Part shown: piece by piece, positions 1-5,985 of the stretch | Layout of the letters: every line of letters begins with the position of its first letter | How positions within the stretch are numbered: position 1 is the stretch's first letter | NCBI GenBank assembly: GCA_946222495.1 | Contig: CAMICF010000122.1 | Span: 1-8,686 of the forward strand | From: an uncultured Janibacter sp. | GTDB lineage: Bacteria; Actinomycetota; Actinomycetes; Actinomycetales; Dermatophilaceae | Length of the DNA: 8,686 bases | Direction of reading: 5' to 3' | The notes under the pieces: generated by a model | What the model saw: the letters and a program-made list of their open reading frames with translations, nothing else | The model's database searches: none | What the model was told of the DNA's origin: nothing | Program-made: the position numbers and the translations under genes

Positions 1-24
1 CGGGGGCACACTGGTCGACGACAT

Positions 25-64
25 GACGAAGGGCCGCAACCTGCTGAGGTTGCGGCCCTTCGTC
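25..64. terminator. Perfect 17-bp stem hairpin, likely terminator
   Basis: The arms 25-41 and 48-64 are perfect reverse complements (17 bp) around a 6-nt loop (TGCTGA). There is no obvious T-tract on either strand, as is common for high-GC actinobacterial terminators. It lies beyond the metPS terminator and could serve a gene ending left of the window on the plus strand, or act as a second stop for metPS. Each arm carries the word CGAAGGG/CCCTTCG near its outer end. What lies at 1-24 cannot be assigned. Confidence 0.75.
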
Positions 65-79
65 GTCCCCCGTGCCACG

Positions 80-120
80 CGAAGGGGGCCGGACGACCAC
101 TGGTCGTCCGGCCCCCTTCG
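80..120 (-). terminator. Perfect 19-bp stem hairpin, metPS terminator
   Basis: The arms 80-98 and 102-120 are exact reverse complements around a 3-nt loop (ACT). The palindrome starts 8 bases beyond the metS stop codon on the minus strand, where a terminator is expected. The stem is very GC-rich and no clear U-tract follows. The outer ends of both arms are CGAAGGGGG and CCCCCTTCG, the same word that forms the neighbouring hairpin at 25-64, although the inner stems differ. Confidence 0.8.
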
Positions 121-128
121 TCATGGGG

Positions 129-272
129 TCACGGGTCCCGGTGACGTCCGACGTCGACGGAGTCTTGCGCCCCGGCGTCGCCCCGCTTGCTGAGGTTGAT
201 GATCGCGATGACGAGCCCACCCCAGATGAGGAGCATCGCGACGATCATCATGATGATGGCCGTGGTGGTCAT
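129..272 (-). CDS. metS: MetS: small subunit of methionine/alanine importer
   Basis: This is a 47-residue membrane protein, easily missed because of its size. After MTTTA, one hydrophobic helix runs from about residue 6 to 26 and contains IWGGLVIAIINLSKRG. A short polar tail (DAGAQDSVDV and following) comes next. This matches the 'methionine/alanine import NSS transporter small subunit' family (MetS). In Corynebacterium glutamicum MetS is known to be required with MetP for sodium-dependent methionine uptake. The ATG overlaps the metP stop codon (ATGA), and a strong GGAGG ribosome site (282-286) lies 9 nt upstream inside the metP end, so translation is probably coupled. A hairpin terminator follows immediately. 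The identification rests on size, single helix, sequence pattern and position directly after metP. The role as an assembly or stability partner of MetP is inferred from the family. Confidence 0.88.
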   Translation of the reverse strand: MTTTAIIMMIVAMLLIWGGLVIAIINLSKRGDAGAQDSVDVGRHRDP

Positions 273-1825
273 GCCTGCTCACCTCCGTCGACCAGCGCCT
301 CGGCCTCCTCGGCGGGCGCGTCCTCGAGGGACACGTCACCCCGCCACGGGAGGAGCGAGAGGAGGATGGCGAGGATCGGCAGCGCGATGACCATCCCCCA
401 GCCGAAGATCCCGAGCAGCTCGGCCGGGTAGCCCTCGTACGGCTCCTTGATCTTGTCCCGGAGCTCCTGCCAGAGCATGACGACGACGAGCAGGGGGATG
501 ACGACGGCGACGAGCACCGGCCACCAGCCCTTGAGCTTGATCGAGCTGATGCTGTCGAGGTGCGCCCGCAGCATCGGCAGCTTCCGGAAGACGTAGGTGA
601 CGAGGAGCATCATCACGGCGGCCACGGCGACGATGCCGAAGGAGTTGACGAAGGCATCCATGGTGTCGAGCAGGTAGAGCCCGCCGGTCGTGCCGAACAT
701 CAGGCAGCTGACGACGGCCATGGGGATCCCCACGACGAGGGTCGCGGCGCGCCGGGAGATGCCGATCTTGTCCCGGACGGCGCCGATGACGACCTCGACG
801 ATCGAGATGAGCGAGGTCAGGCCGGCCAGGAGCAGCGAGACGAAGAAGAGGACGCCGATGACGACGCCTCCCGGGGCCTCGTTGATGATCGCCGGGAAGG
901 CGATGAAGGCCAGCCCGATGCCCCCGCTGCCGAGAACCTCCCCGACCTCGGTGCCCGCGGCGGTGGCCATGAAGCCGAGGGCCGCGAAGACCCCGATGCC
1001 GGCGAGGAGCTCGAAGCCGGAGTTGGAGAAGGCGACGACCGCGCCGGAGCCGGTCATGTCCGTCTTGCGGTCGACGTAGCCGGCGTAGGTGATCATGATG
1101 CCGAAGCCGACGGAGAGGCTGAAGAAGATCTGGCCGACGGCCGAGATCCACACCCCGGAGTCACCGAGGGCGCCCCAGTCCGGGGTGAAGAAGGCGTTGA
1201 GGCCCTTGGCGGAGCCCTCGAGCGTCAGCGACTGGATGACGAGCACGACGAAGGCGATGACGAGCACGGGGATGAAGATCACGGCCGTGCGGCCGATGCC
1301 GGACTGGACGCCCATCGCGAGCACGCCGATCGTCACGACCCACATGACGATCATCGTCAGGAGGATCTCCGGCACGAAGTCGAGGGTCGGGCCGGGGGTC
1401 TCCGCGGCCTGCAGGTACTTCCCGAAGAAGTAGCCCTCCGGGTCGTCGCCCCACCCCTTGGTGAAGGAGAGGATCGCGTACTTCGTCGCCCAGGCCAGGA
1501 TCGCCGCGTAGTACACGGCGATGACGATGCAGATGAGCACCTGCCACCAGCCGAGCCACTCGGCACCACGGTGCAGGCGACGCAGGGACAGGGGCGCGGA
1601 GCCGCGGAAGCGGTGACCGATCGAGTAGTCGAGATAGAGCAGCGGGATTCCGAAGAAGAGGAGCGCGATGAGGTACGGGATGATGAAGGCACCGCCGCCC
1701 CCTTCGTACGCGACGTACGGGAATCGCCAGATGTTGCCCAGACCGACCGCCGATCCGATGGCCGCGAAGATGAAGACCCTCCGCGAGGAGAACCCCTCTC
1801 GCTTCGTGGTCTTGGTGGTGGACAT
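269..1825 (-). CDS. metP: MetP: sodium-dependent methionine/alanine symporter (NSS family)
   Basis: This 518-residue polytopic membrane protein belongs to the neurotransmitter:sodium symporter (SNF/LeuT) family. The hallmark TM1 sequence GSAVGLGNIWRFPY lies at residues 24-37, including the family Asn (N31, sodium/substrate site) and gate Arg (R34). It is followed by EGGGGAF and, in the next helix, D66 at the position usually acidic in LeuT. The second unwound helix (TM6) is visible at about 224-250 (GQIFFSLSVGFG). The C-terminus is a short acidic cytoplasmic tail. Residue roles are assigned by alignment from memory. The start at 1825 is favoured by an AGGAGG site (1834-1839) 8 nt upstream; the open frame runs much further upstream but overlaps the regulator antiparallel in codon phase and is not coding. 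It lies 91 bp downstream of a PucR-type regulator on the same strand and overlaps metS by 4 bp. It probably imports methionine and/or alanine with Na+. Substrate is inferred from the MetS partner; other amino acids are possible. Confidence 0.93.
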   Translation of the reverse strand: MSTTKTTKREGFSSRRVFIFAAIGSAVGLGNIWRFPYVAYEGGGGAFIIPYLIALLFFGIPLLYLDYSIGHRFRGSAPLSLRRLHRGAEWLGWWQVLICIVIAVYYAAILAWATKYAILSFTKGWGDDPEGYFFGKYLQAAETPGPTLDFVPEILLTMIVMWVVTIGVLAMGVQSGIGRTAVIFIPVLVIAFVVLVIQSLTLEGSAKGLNAFFTPDWGALGDSGVWISAVGQIFFSLSVGFGIMITYAGYVDRKTDMTGSGAVVAFSNSGFELLAGIGVFAALGFMATAAGTEVGEVLGSGGIGLAFIAFPAIINEAPGGVVIGVLFFVSLLLAGLTSLISIVEVVIGAVRDKIGISRRAATLVVGIPMAVVSCLMFGTTGGLYLLDTMDAFVNSFGIVAVAAVMMLLVTYVFRKLPMLRAHLDSISSIKLKGWWPVLVAVVIPLLVVVMLWQELRDKIKEPYEGYPAELLGIFGWGMVIALPILAILLSLLPWRGDVSLEDAPAEEAEALVDGGEQA

Positions 1826-1884
1826 GCCGTGATCCTCCTGGTGAGTGCTGAGAAGGACAGCATGCTCCTGCACGAGCGTCCTGT

Positions 1885-1902
1885 GTGGCATGTGCCACGC
1901 CG
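1885..1902. promoter_or_regulatory. Candidate operator upstream of metP
   Basis: In the 91-bp gap between the regulator and metP, GTGGCA (1885-1890) and TGCCAC (1893-1898) form an inverted repeat with a 2-nt spacer. The overlapping stretch TGTGCCACGCCG (1891-1902) matches 11 of 12 bases of a sequence at 3117-3128 (opposite strand) upstream of the regulator gene. The site is 60-77 bp upstream of the metP start. Binding by the adjacent PucR-type protein is a guess. No convincing -10/-35 pair was recognised here. Confidence 0.3.
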
Positions 1903-1916
1903 AAGTCGGCCTGACG

Positions 1917-3059
1917 TCAGATCTGCGCGTCGGCGAGGAGGAGCACGAGCAGCTCGGACCGCACCCGCGGGTCCTCCAGGTCGTCGGCCAGCAGGTCCTT
2001 GAGCCGCTGGATCCGACCACTGACGGTCTGCGGGTGCACGCCGAGCGTCCGCGCGATGCCCGGCCGGTGCCCCCACTGGAGCAACCACTCCCGCAGGGTG
2101 TCCACGAGCAGCTCCCGCTGCTCCGGCGGCAGCGCGTCCAGGTCGGCGAAGTGCTTGCGGCGCAAGGCATCCACGACGGTCGGGTCGGCGGTGCTGGCCA
2201 GCTCGAGGAGCACGTCGTCGACGAAGACCGCGTCGTCCGCCTCCGGGCGGAGCTCGGCAGCCCGGGCCGCGAGGTCGAGGGAGTCGTGCAGCCGGTCGAA
2301 GGGGAGCGCCGGCCCGACGACCGCCGGGGTCCCGTCGACGAGGGGGCGAGCGACGGTGGCGAGCCTCCCTTCGTCGACGGGGACCATGAGGACGACGTCC
2401 TGGGATCGGACGTGCCGGCCGGGGACGTGCTCGCTGCGGCCGGCGATGACCTCCGCCCCCTCGTGCGTCGTGACGACGGCGGTGACGAGCGACCGCTCCG
2501 GCCAACCCACGTCGCGGGCGAGGCCCTCCGCAGCCTCGTCCTGCGCCAGGAGCGCCGTGGCCAGCCGACGTGCGCGGACCTCCGCGTCGTCGTCTGCCGG
2601 CTCGGTCGCCCCGAGGTGACCGAGCATGGCGGCCTCGACGGCCATCTCCCCCGCGGCGACGATGCGTGAGAGCAGCACGAGCATCCCCTCGGAGTCGTGC
2701 TGGCCCTCGTCCGCGAGGACGAAGCGGTGCACCTGCGCCTGCGTGCGGCGCGTGGACGACCGGATGCCCGCCGCGAGGGTCTCCGGCGGCACCCGGACCA
2801 GTGCACACTCACGACCGACCCGCCGAAAGATGCTGTCCTCGGCCGTGATCCGGTCGAGGTCGTCGGCAGCGACGCACCCGAGGAAGACGCGCACCGCCTC
2901 GGTCGCCCCGGTCAGCCACGCGCTGTCAGCCGGGATCGCCGGCAACCCGAGCTCCCGTGCGACGTTGCGGGCCAACTGCGGCGTCAGCTCGGCCACCTGG
3001 TCCTCGTAGGCGGACAGCAGCCGTCGCCCGATGCCGTTGGCGACCTCGTTGGTCCCCAT
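1917..3059 (-). CDS. PucR-family transcriptional regulator (C-terminal HTH)
   Basis: This 380-residue regulator has its recognisable part at the C-terminus. From about residue 318 the sequence TLREWLLQWGHRPGIARTLG continues with VHPQTVSGRIQRLKDLL, the pattern of the PucR/CdaR C-terminal helix-turn-helix (HTH_30). Residues about 1-150 are a helical N-terminal domain common in actinobacterial PucR proteins, and the middle (about 170-280) fits the variable sensory region. No membrane segment or signal peptide is seen. The ATG at 3059 is preferred because a GGGAGG-type site lies about 10 nt upstream; an in-frame ATG at 3131 would add 24 Gly/Arg-rich residues that look non-coding. It sits directly upstream of metPS on the same strand, 91 bp away, so it may control amino-acid import and its own expression. 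The regulated genes and the ligand are inference. The family call is firm. Confidence 0.87.
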   Translation of the reverse strand: MGTNEVANGIGRRLLSAYEDQVAELTPQLARNVARELGLPAIPADSAWLTGATEAVRVFLGCVAADDLDRITAEDSIFRRVGRECALVRVPPETLAAGIRSSTRRTQAQVHRFVLADEGQHDSEGMLVLLSRIVAAGEMAVEAAMLGHLGATEPADDDAEVRARRLATALLAQDEAAEGLARDVGWPERSLVTAVVTTHEGAEVIAGRSEHVPGRHVRSQDVVLMVPVDEGRLATVARPLVDGTPAVVGPALPFDRLHDSLDLAARAAELRPEADDAVFVDDVLLELASTADPTVVDALRRKHFADLDALPPEQRELLVDTLREWLLQWGHRPGIARTLGVHPQTVSGRIQRLKDLLADDLEDPRVRSELLVLLLADAQI

Positions 3060-3336
3060 CTCCCCACCGCCTCCCTCGCGGCCGTGCGGACTCCCCCGAG
3101 GCCATCCGCGTCGCCACGGCATGGCACACATCGGCGCCCGGATGCGAAGACTGTCATGTCGTGATAGGCGACACCGGTTCTCCTGTCACAGCAGGCGAAG
3201 GCGGCGCCCCGCCCCCGCTCAGCACCATGTCGACGAGGGAAAACGCGACCCGCGGTGACGCACCGGAGGGCGCCCGTCCGGGGTCACGTCTCCGGACGAC
3301 CCCTGCCCATCGAACCGCACCAGGAGCACCCCCGCC
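3060..3336. other. Divergent intergenic region (regulator / Tat protein)
   Basis: This 277-bp region separates the minus-strand regulator from the plus-strand exported-protein gene, and I found no gene in it. A weak minus-strand promoter may be present: TGTGAC and TATCAC (about 3165-3190, read on the minus strand) with an 18-nt spacer. The site at 3117-3128 resembles the candidate operator upstream of metP. On the plus strand GTCCGG (3276-3281) and CCGGAC (3292-3297) could form a 6-bp hairpin in the leader of the downstream gene. None of these is individually strong. Confidence 0.4.
3117..3128 (-). promoter_or_regulatory. Candidate regulator-binding site upstream of pucR-like gene
   Basis: Read on the minus strand this is TGTGCCATGCCG, matching TGTGCCACGCCG upstream of metP at 11 of 12 positions. 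It lies 58-69 bp upstream of the regulator start, a distance similar to that of the metP copy from metP. A partial inverted repeat (GCCA at 3113-3116 and TGGC at 3122-3125, 5-nt spacer) surrounds it. It may be a site for autoregulation. The evidence is one pairwise match only. Confidence 0.25.
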
Positions 3337-3789
3337 ATGAGCACCAGTCCGATCTCGCGCCGCACCGTCGCCAAGGGCATCGCCTGGACGGCACCGGCGA
3401 TCTCGGTCGCGGCCGCCGCGCCGGCCCTCGCGGCCTCCCCGGGCGACTCCGGCGAGCCGGGCACCCCCACGCCCCCCGTGGTCGACGCGGCCGCCAGCTA
3501 CGCGGCGAAGTGCCAGGGTTCCGCCACCATGCCCGGCGGCTGGCCCAAGCAGGGCTATCGTGTGGAGCTCACCGTGTCGCCCTCTTCCGCGCCCGCCCCG
3601 GTCATCTCGTCCGTGGTCCTCGGCAACGGCAAGACGGCCACCCTCCTCAAGCAGGCCCTTGCCCTGCGCCCCGGCGTCTGGGAGTACGTCATCCAGGCTG
3701 ACTCCTCCCCTTCGTCCATCACGATCACCTACACGATCGGCACCGGAACGGCGAGGACGGCCACCATCACCGTTCGCCCCCACTGCTGA
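3337..3789 (+). CDS. Small Tat-exported protein of unknown function
   Basis: This 150-residue protein has a clear twin-arginine-type signal peptide: SRRTVAKG at residues 7-14, a moderately hydrophobic Ala/Pro-rich stretch to about residue 31, and ALA-AS near residues 30-34 as a likely cleavage site. The mature part begins with a Gly/Pro/Ser/Thr linker (about 35-49), followed by a beta-rich region with alternating hydrophobic residues ending in TITYTIGTG and TITVRPHC. It has only two cysteines, C59 and the C-terminal residue C150, which could form one disulfide outside the cell. Many actinobacteria carry small exported proteins with this type of signal peptide; their function is unknown to me and I assign none. 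An AGGAG site at 3322-3326 lies 10 nt before the ATG. It is a single-gene unit, divergent from the regulator and convergent with the nuclease-like gene, with a large hairpin element just after its stop. Confidence 0.82.
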   Translation: MSTSPISRRTVAKGIAWTAPAISVAAAAPALAASPGDSGEPGTPTPPVVDAAASYAAKCQGSATMPGGWPKQGYRVELTVSPSSAPAPVISSVVLGNGKTATLLKQALALRPGVWEYVIQADSSPSSITITYTIGTGTARTATITVRPHC

Positions 3790-3806
3790 GGCTCGCCTCC
3801 GCCCAC

Positions 3807-3872
3807 CACATCAGGTGGTCACCTGATGCAGGAAGATCCCGTTCTTGCTGCATCGCGTGACCACCTGATGTG
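3807..3872. repeat. Palindromic element A (bracketing copy, also terminator-like)
   Basis: This is a long imperfect hairpin between two convergent genes. Counting the 2-bp outer extension, arms 3807-3836 and 3843-3872 give 30 positions: 27 Watson-Crick pairs, one T-G wobble (3824/3855) and two mismatches (3823/3856 and 3832/3847), with a 6-nt loop TCCCGT. The outer 16 bp (3807-3822 with 3857-3872) is perfect. The left half is itself a palindrome (CATCAGGTG, GT, CACCTGATG). Positions 3809-3870 align without gaps to element B at 4870-4931 with 45 of 62 identities. It could simply be a bidirectional terminator, but the homology to B shows it belongs to a repeat family. Confidence 0.8.
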
Positions 3873-3874
3873 CA

Positions 3875-4816
3875 TCACCCACCGCACGGTCGAAGGGGGC
3901 CGCCCGGGAGACCGGCCCGCTCCCCGATCGCGGTGAGCGCCGCCGGGTCGAGCACGCACCCGAGCTCCTCGGCCACACGCCGCACGAGGGCCAGCCGACG
4001 CGGGCGGCGGAAGTAGTCGTCCTTCGTGAAGTCGACGTAGGTCCACCCGGACTCCTCCACGAGCCGGCGCCGCACGATGTCCTTGTCCCCGCGCGCGTAG
4101 TCACCGAAGTGGTCCGCGCCCTGGTACTCCCCCACGACCTTCGCCGCGCGCCACACGAGGTCGCCCGTCGCGAGCCAGCCACCGTCCACCGCGTGGATCT
4201 CGGCGTTGAGCTCCGGCTCCGGCAGCCCGGCCCGGCCGAAGAGCACCCGCGAGCGCGTCTCCATCGGCGACACCGACCCCACCCGGACCCAGCCCAGGGC
4301 GACGCGGGCGCGGGCCACCCCCTTCGTGCTGCGGGTGAGGAGTGCCCGCATCGGTTCCGTGCTCCCGAGACGCTGGGCGACCGCGTCGCCGAGGACCACG
4401 AGGTCGTCGAGACCGAGGACGGGAGCCAGGTCCAGCCACGTCTCCGCGAGGTCGGTGACGGGCAGACCCTGCACGAGGGTCGTGGCGCGCTGGCCGCGGT
4501 GGGCGACGACACCCCTTCGTCGGAGGCGTGGTCCGGCCGTGGTCACGTGCAGGTCGTCGTGCTCGCACTCCCTCGGCAGGGGCAGGTGGTGGGCCCGGGC
4601 CGCCGAGCAGTGCGAGAGGGCGACTCCCTTCGGCCGCACGAGGAGCAGCGCACCGAACCGCTCGACGACGGTCTCCGGCAGCGCGTGGCTCCGGACCCCG
4701 CGGAAGGGGCTCGGCAGGGACCGCATGCTGCTCATCGGCACCCGCTCGGCGCGCGCTGCACCCACGGCAAAGCTGCCCTCGTGGAAGGGCTCGGGGAGAT
4801 GGCGCGGTCGGGACAC
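3875..4816 (-). CDS. DUF559/Vsr-like nuclease-fold protein with AbiEi-like N-terminus
   Basis: This 313-residue protein is of a type frequent in actinobacteria. The N-terminal part (about residues 5-60) fits the AbiEi-antitoxin-like winged-helix pattern that usually ends in FRGVR, here at residues 38-42. The C-terminal part (about 185-285) matches the DUF559/Vsr-like endonuclease fold: ETRSR (186-190), AGLPEPELN, GDLVW (218-222), KVVGEYQG (227-234), and a later Asp/Arg-rich stretch followed by GWTYVDFTKDDYF. E186, D219 and E230 are the likely PD-(D/E)XK-type metal ligands. The start is GTG at 4816; it keeps the N-terminal domain complete, although its ribosome site is weak. It lies alone between two copies of an imperfect palindromic repeat and is not in an operon. 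Family members are annotated as hypothetical, and neither nuclease activity nor target is established. The four CGAAGGG-type words inside the gene are unusual for its length. Confidence 0.78.
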   Translation of the reverse strand: MSRPRHLPEPFHEGSFAVGAARAERVPMSSMRSLPSPFRGVRSHALPETVVERFGALLLVRPKGVALSHCSAARAHHLPLPRECEHDDLHVTTAGPRLRRRGVVAHRGQRATTLVQGLPVTDLAETWLDLAPVLGLDDLVVLGDAVAQRLGSTEPMRALLTRSTKGVARARVALGWVRVGSVSPMETRSRVLFGRAGLPEPELNAEIHAVDGGWLATGDLVWRAAKVVGEYQGADHFGDYARGDKDIVRRRLVEESGWTYVDFTKDDYFRRPRRLALVRRVAEELGCVLDPAALTAIGERAGLPGGPLRPCGG

Positions 4817-4869
4817 CTCGCCAGAGTGCCCGGTTCGGGCCGGACCGCCGTCGGGCTCTCCACAGGCCC

Positions 4870-4931
4870 GATCAGATGGTCAGCTGATGCTGCATTTCCC
4901 GATTCTTAGAGCACTGCCTGACCACCTGATG
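4870..4931. repeat. Palindromic element B (bracketing copy)
   Basis: This is the second copy of the element seen at 3809-3870: the same length, no gaps, 45 of 62 identical, and 13 consecutive identical bases at the right end (TGACCACCTGATG, 4919-4931). Its stem is 21 positions (4871-4891 with 4910-4930) with 16 Watson-Crick pairs, 2 wobbles and 3 mismatches, around an 18-nt loop. Two stem pairs differ from element A by swapping both bases (C-G to G-C, and A-T to T-A), so the structure appears conserved. It lies 54 bp upstream of the nuclease-like gene and 22 bp beyond the stop of the CNNM operon, so it could also terminate that operon. Confidence 0.72.
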
Positions 4932-4953
4932 CGGCAGAGCAGGACGAAGGGGG

Positions 4954-5985
4954 TCACCCCCGCTGGGTCGAGTCCGTCACCTCTCCGACGAGCTCCTCGA
5001 TGACGTCCTCGAGGAAGACCACGCCGACGGCGTCGCCGGAGTCCCCGACGACCCGGGCGACGTGGGTCCCGGTGCGCTGCATGGTCCGCAGCACGTCCTC
5101 GACCTCGTCGTCCGGTCGGACGGTCGCCATCCGGCGCAGACGCTTGCGCGGCACCGGCTGGGCGCGCTCGTCCGTGTCGGCGTAGAGCACGTCCTTGAGG
5201 TGGAGGTACCCGGCGAGGACACCGGCGGTGTCGATGAGCGGGTAGCGGGAGAACCCGTGCCGGGCGACGAGTCGCTCGATGTCGTCCGGGGTGGCGCCGT
5301 CCTCGACGGTGACGAGCTCGCCCACCGGGATCGCGACGTCACGGGCGTCCTTGTCGGAGAACTCCAGCGCCGCACCGACGAGGCCGTACCGGTCCGCCTC
5401 GACGAGCCCCTCCTTGTGGGACTCGGTGACGATGTGCTGGACCTCCTCCGCGGTGAACGCGGAGCCGACCTCGTCCTTCGGGTCGACGCCCATCGCCCGG
5501 ACGAAGGCCTTGGAGACCCAGTCCATCGCGAGGATGACCGGCTTGGCGATCTTCATGACCCACATGAGCGGCGGGACGAGCAGCATGGCGGAGCGCTCCG
5601 GGCCGGCGATGGCGAGGTTCTTCGGGACCATCTCGCCGACGACGACGTGCAGGTAGACGACGATGAGGATCGCCAGGACGAGCGAGGCCATGTCGGTGAA
5701 GGCGTCCGGGATGCCGGCGCTGACCATCACCGGGTGCAGGGCGTGGTGCAGCGCCGCCTCGGAGATGGCACCGAGGAGCACGGAGCAGATGGTGATGCCG
5801 AGCTGGCAGGTCGCGAGGAGGACTCCGGTGTGCTGCAGCGCATCGACGGCGACGGCCGCGCGCTTGTTGCCGGCGTCCGCGAGCGGCTCCAGCTGGCTGC
5901 GGCGGGCGGCCATGGCGGCGAACTCGGCCCCGACGAAGAAGGCATTGGCCAGCAGGAGGACGATCGTCACGAGGATCGGGGTCAT
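4954..5985 (-). CDS. CNNM/CBS-domain membrane protein (hemolysin family), short form
   Basis: This 343-residue protein has a DUF21/CNNM transmembrane domain at about residues 1-180, with the family motif GEMVPK at 117-122, followed by a CBS pair at about 210-337 ending in FLEDVIEELVGEV. It stops there, lacking the C-terminal CorC_HlyC domain that its upstream partner has. The usual MTPR-type entry to the CBS region is degenerate (DVAIPVGEL). Family members in bacteria (CorC, MpfA and actinobacterial tandem pairs) are linked to Mg2+/Co2+ transport or efflux; 'hemolysin' is a historical name. Its ATG overlaps the stop of the upstream gene by 4 bp (5982-5985), and a G-rich ribosome site sits inside that gene's end, so the two are translated together and may form a heterodimer. 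The substrate is inferred from the family. Confidence 0.9.
   Translation of the reverse strand: MTPILVTIVLLLANAFFVGAEFAAMAARRSQLEPLADAGNKRAAVAVDALQHTGVLLATCQLGITICSVLLGAISEAALHHALHPVMVSAGIPDAFTDMASLVLAILIVVYLHVVVGEMVPKNLAIAGPERSAMLLVPPLMWVMKIAKPVILAMDWVSKAFVRAMGVDPKDEVGSAFTAEEVQHIVTESHKEGLVEADRYGLVGAALEFSDKDARDVAIPVGELVTVEDGATPDDIERLVARHGFSRYPLIDTAGVLAGYLHLKDVLYADTDERAQPVPRKRLRRMATVRPDDEVEDVLRTMQRTGTHVARVVGDSGDAVGVVFLEDVIEELVGEVTDSTQRG

Noticed and set aside
1..26. Possible end of a plus-strand gene (TGA at 24-26) or start of a minus-strand gene (ATG at 24-22)
   Set aside because: Only 8 codons are visible in either case, and the minus-strand ATG has no ribosome site. A call would be unsupported.
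1826..1916. SAM or other methionine-responsive riboswitch before metP
   Set aside because: The 91-nt leader region has only small palindromes (AGCATGCT at 1859-1866, GTGGCA-TG-TGCCAC). It is too short and lacks the conserved core of known SAM riboswitches as far as I can see.
560..2002. 480-codon plus-strand open frame opposite metP
   Set aside because: It lies antisense to a gene with a clear NSS family match. Its translation is Asp/Glu/Gly/His/Arg-rich low complexity, typical of an antisense shadow in high-GC DNA.
1826..2812. Upstream extension of the metP frame (329 extra residues)
   Set aside because: This is a different phase of the regulator gene on the same strand and is Arg/Ser-rich without domain pattern. 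The AGGAGG site at 1834-1839 fixes the metP start at 1825.
3060..3131. Longer regulator start at ATG 3131
   Set aside because: The 24 extra residues are Gly/Arg/Pro-rich and unlike the family N-terminus. The ATG at 3059 has a ribosome-site-like GGGAGG at suitable spacing.
4828..4840. Small hairpin GCCCG-GTT-CGGGC upstream of the nuclease-like gene
   Set aside because: A 5-bp GC stem is expected by chance in DNA of this composition, and no regulatory context was seen.
3809..4931. CRISPR array or transposon terminal repeats of a known IS
   Set aside because: There are only two diverged copies over 1 kb apart with a normal gene between them and no regular spacers. The enclosed gene has no transposase motif, so neither label fits.
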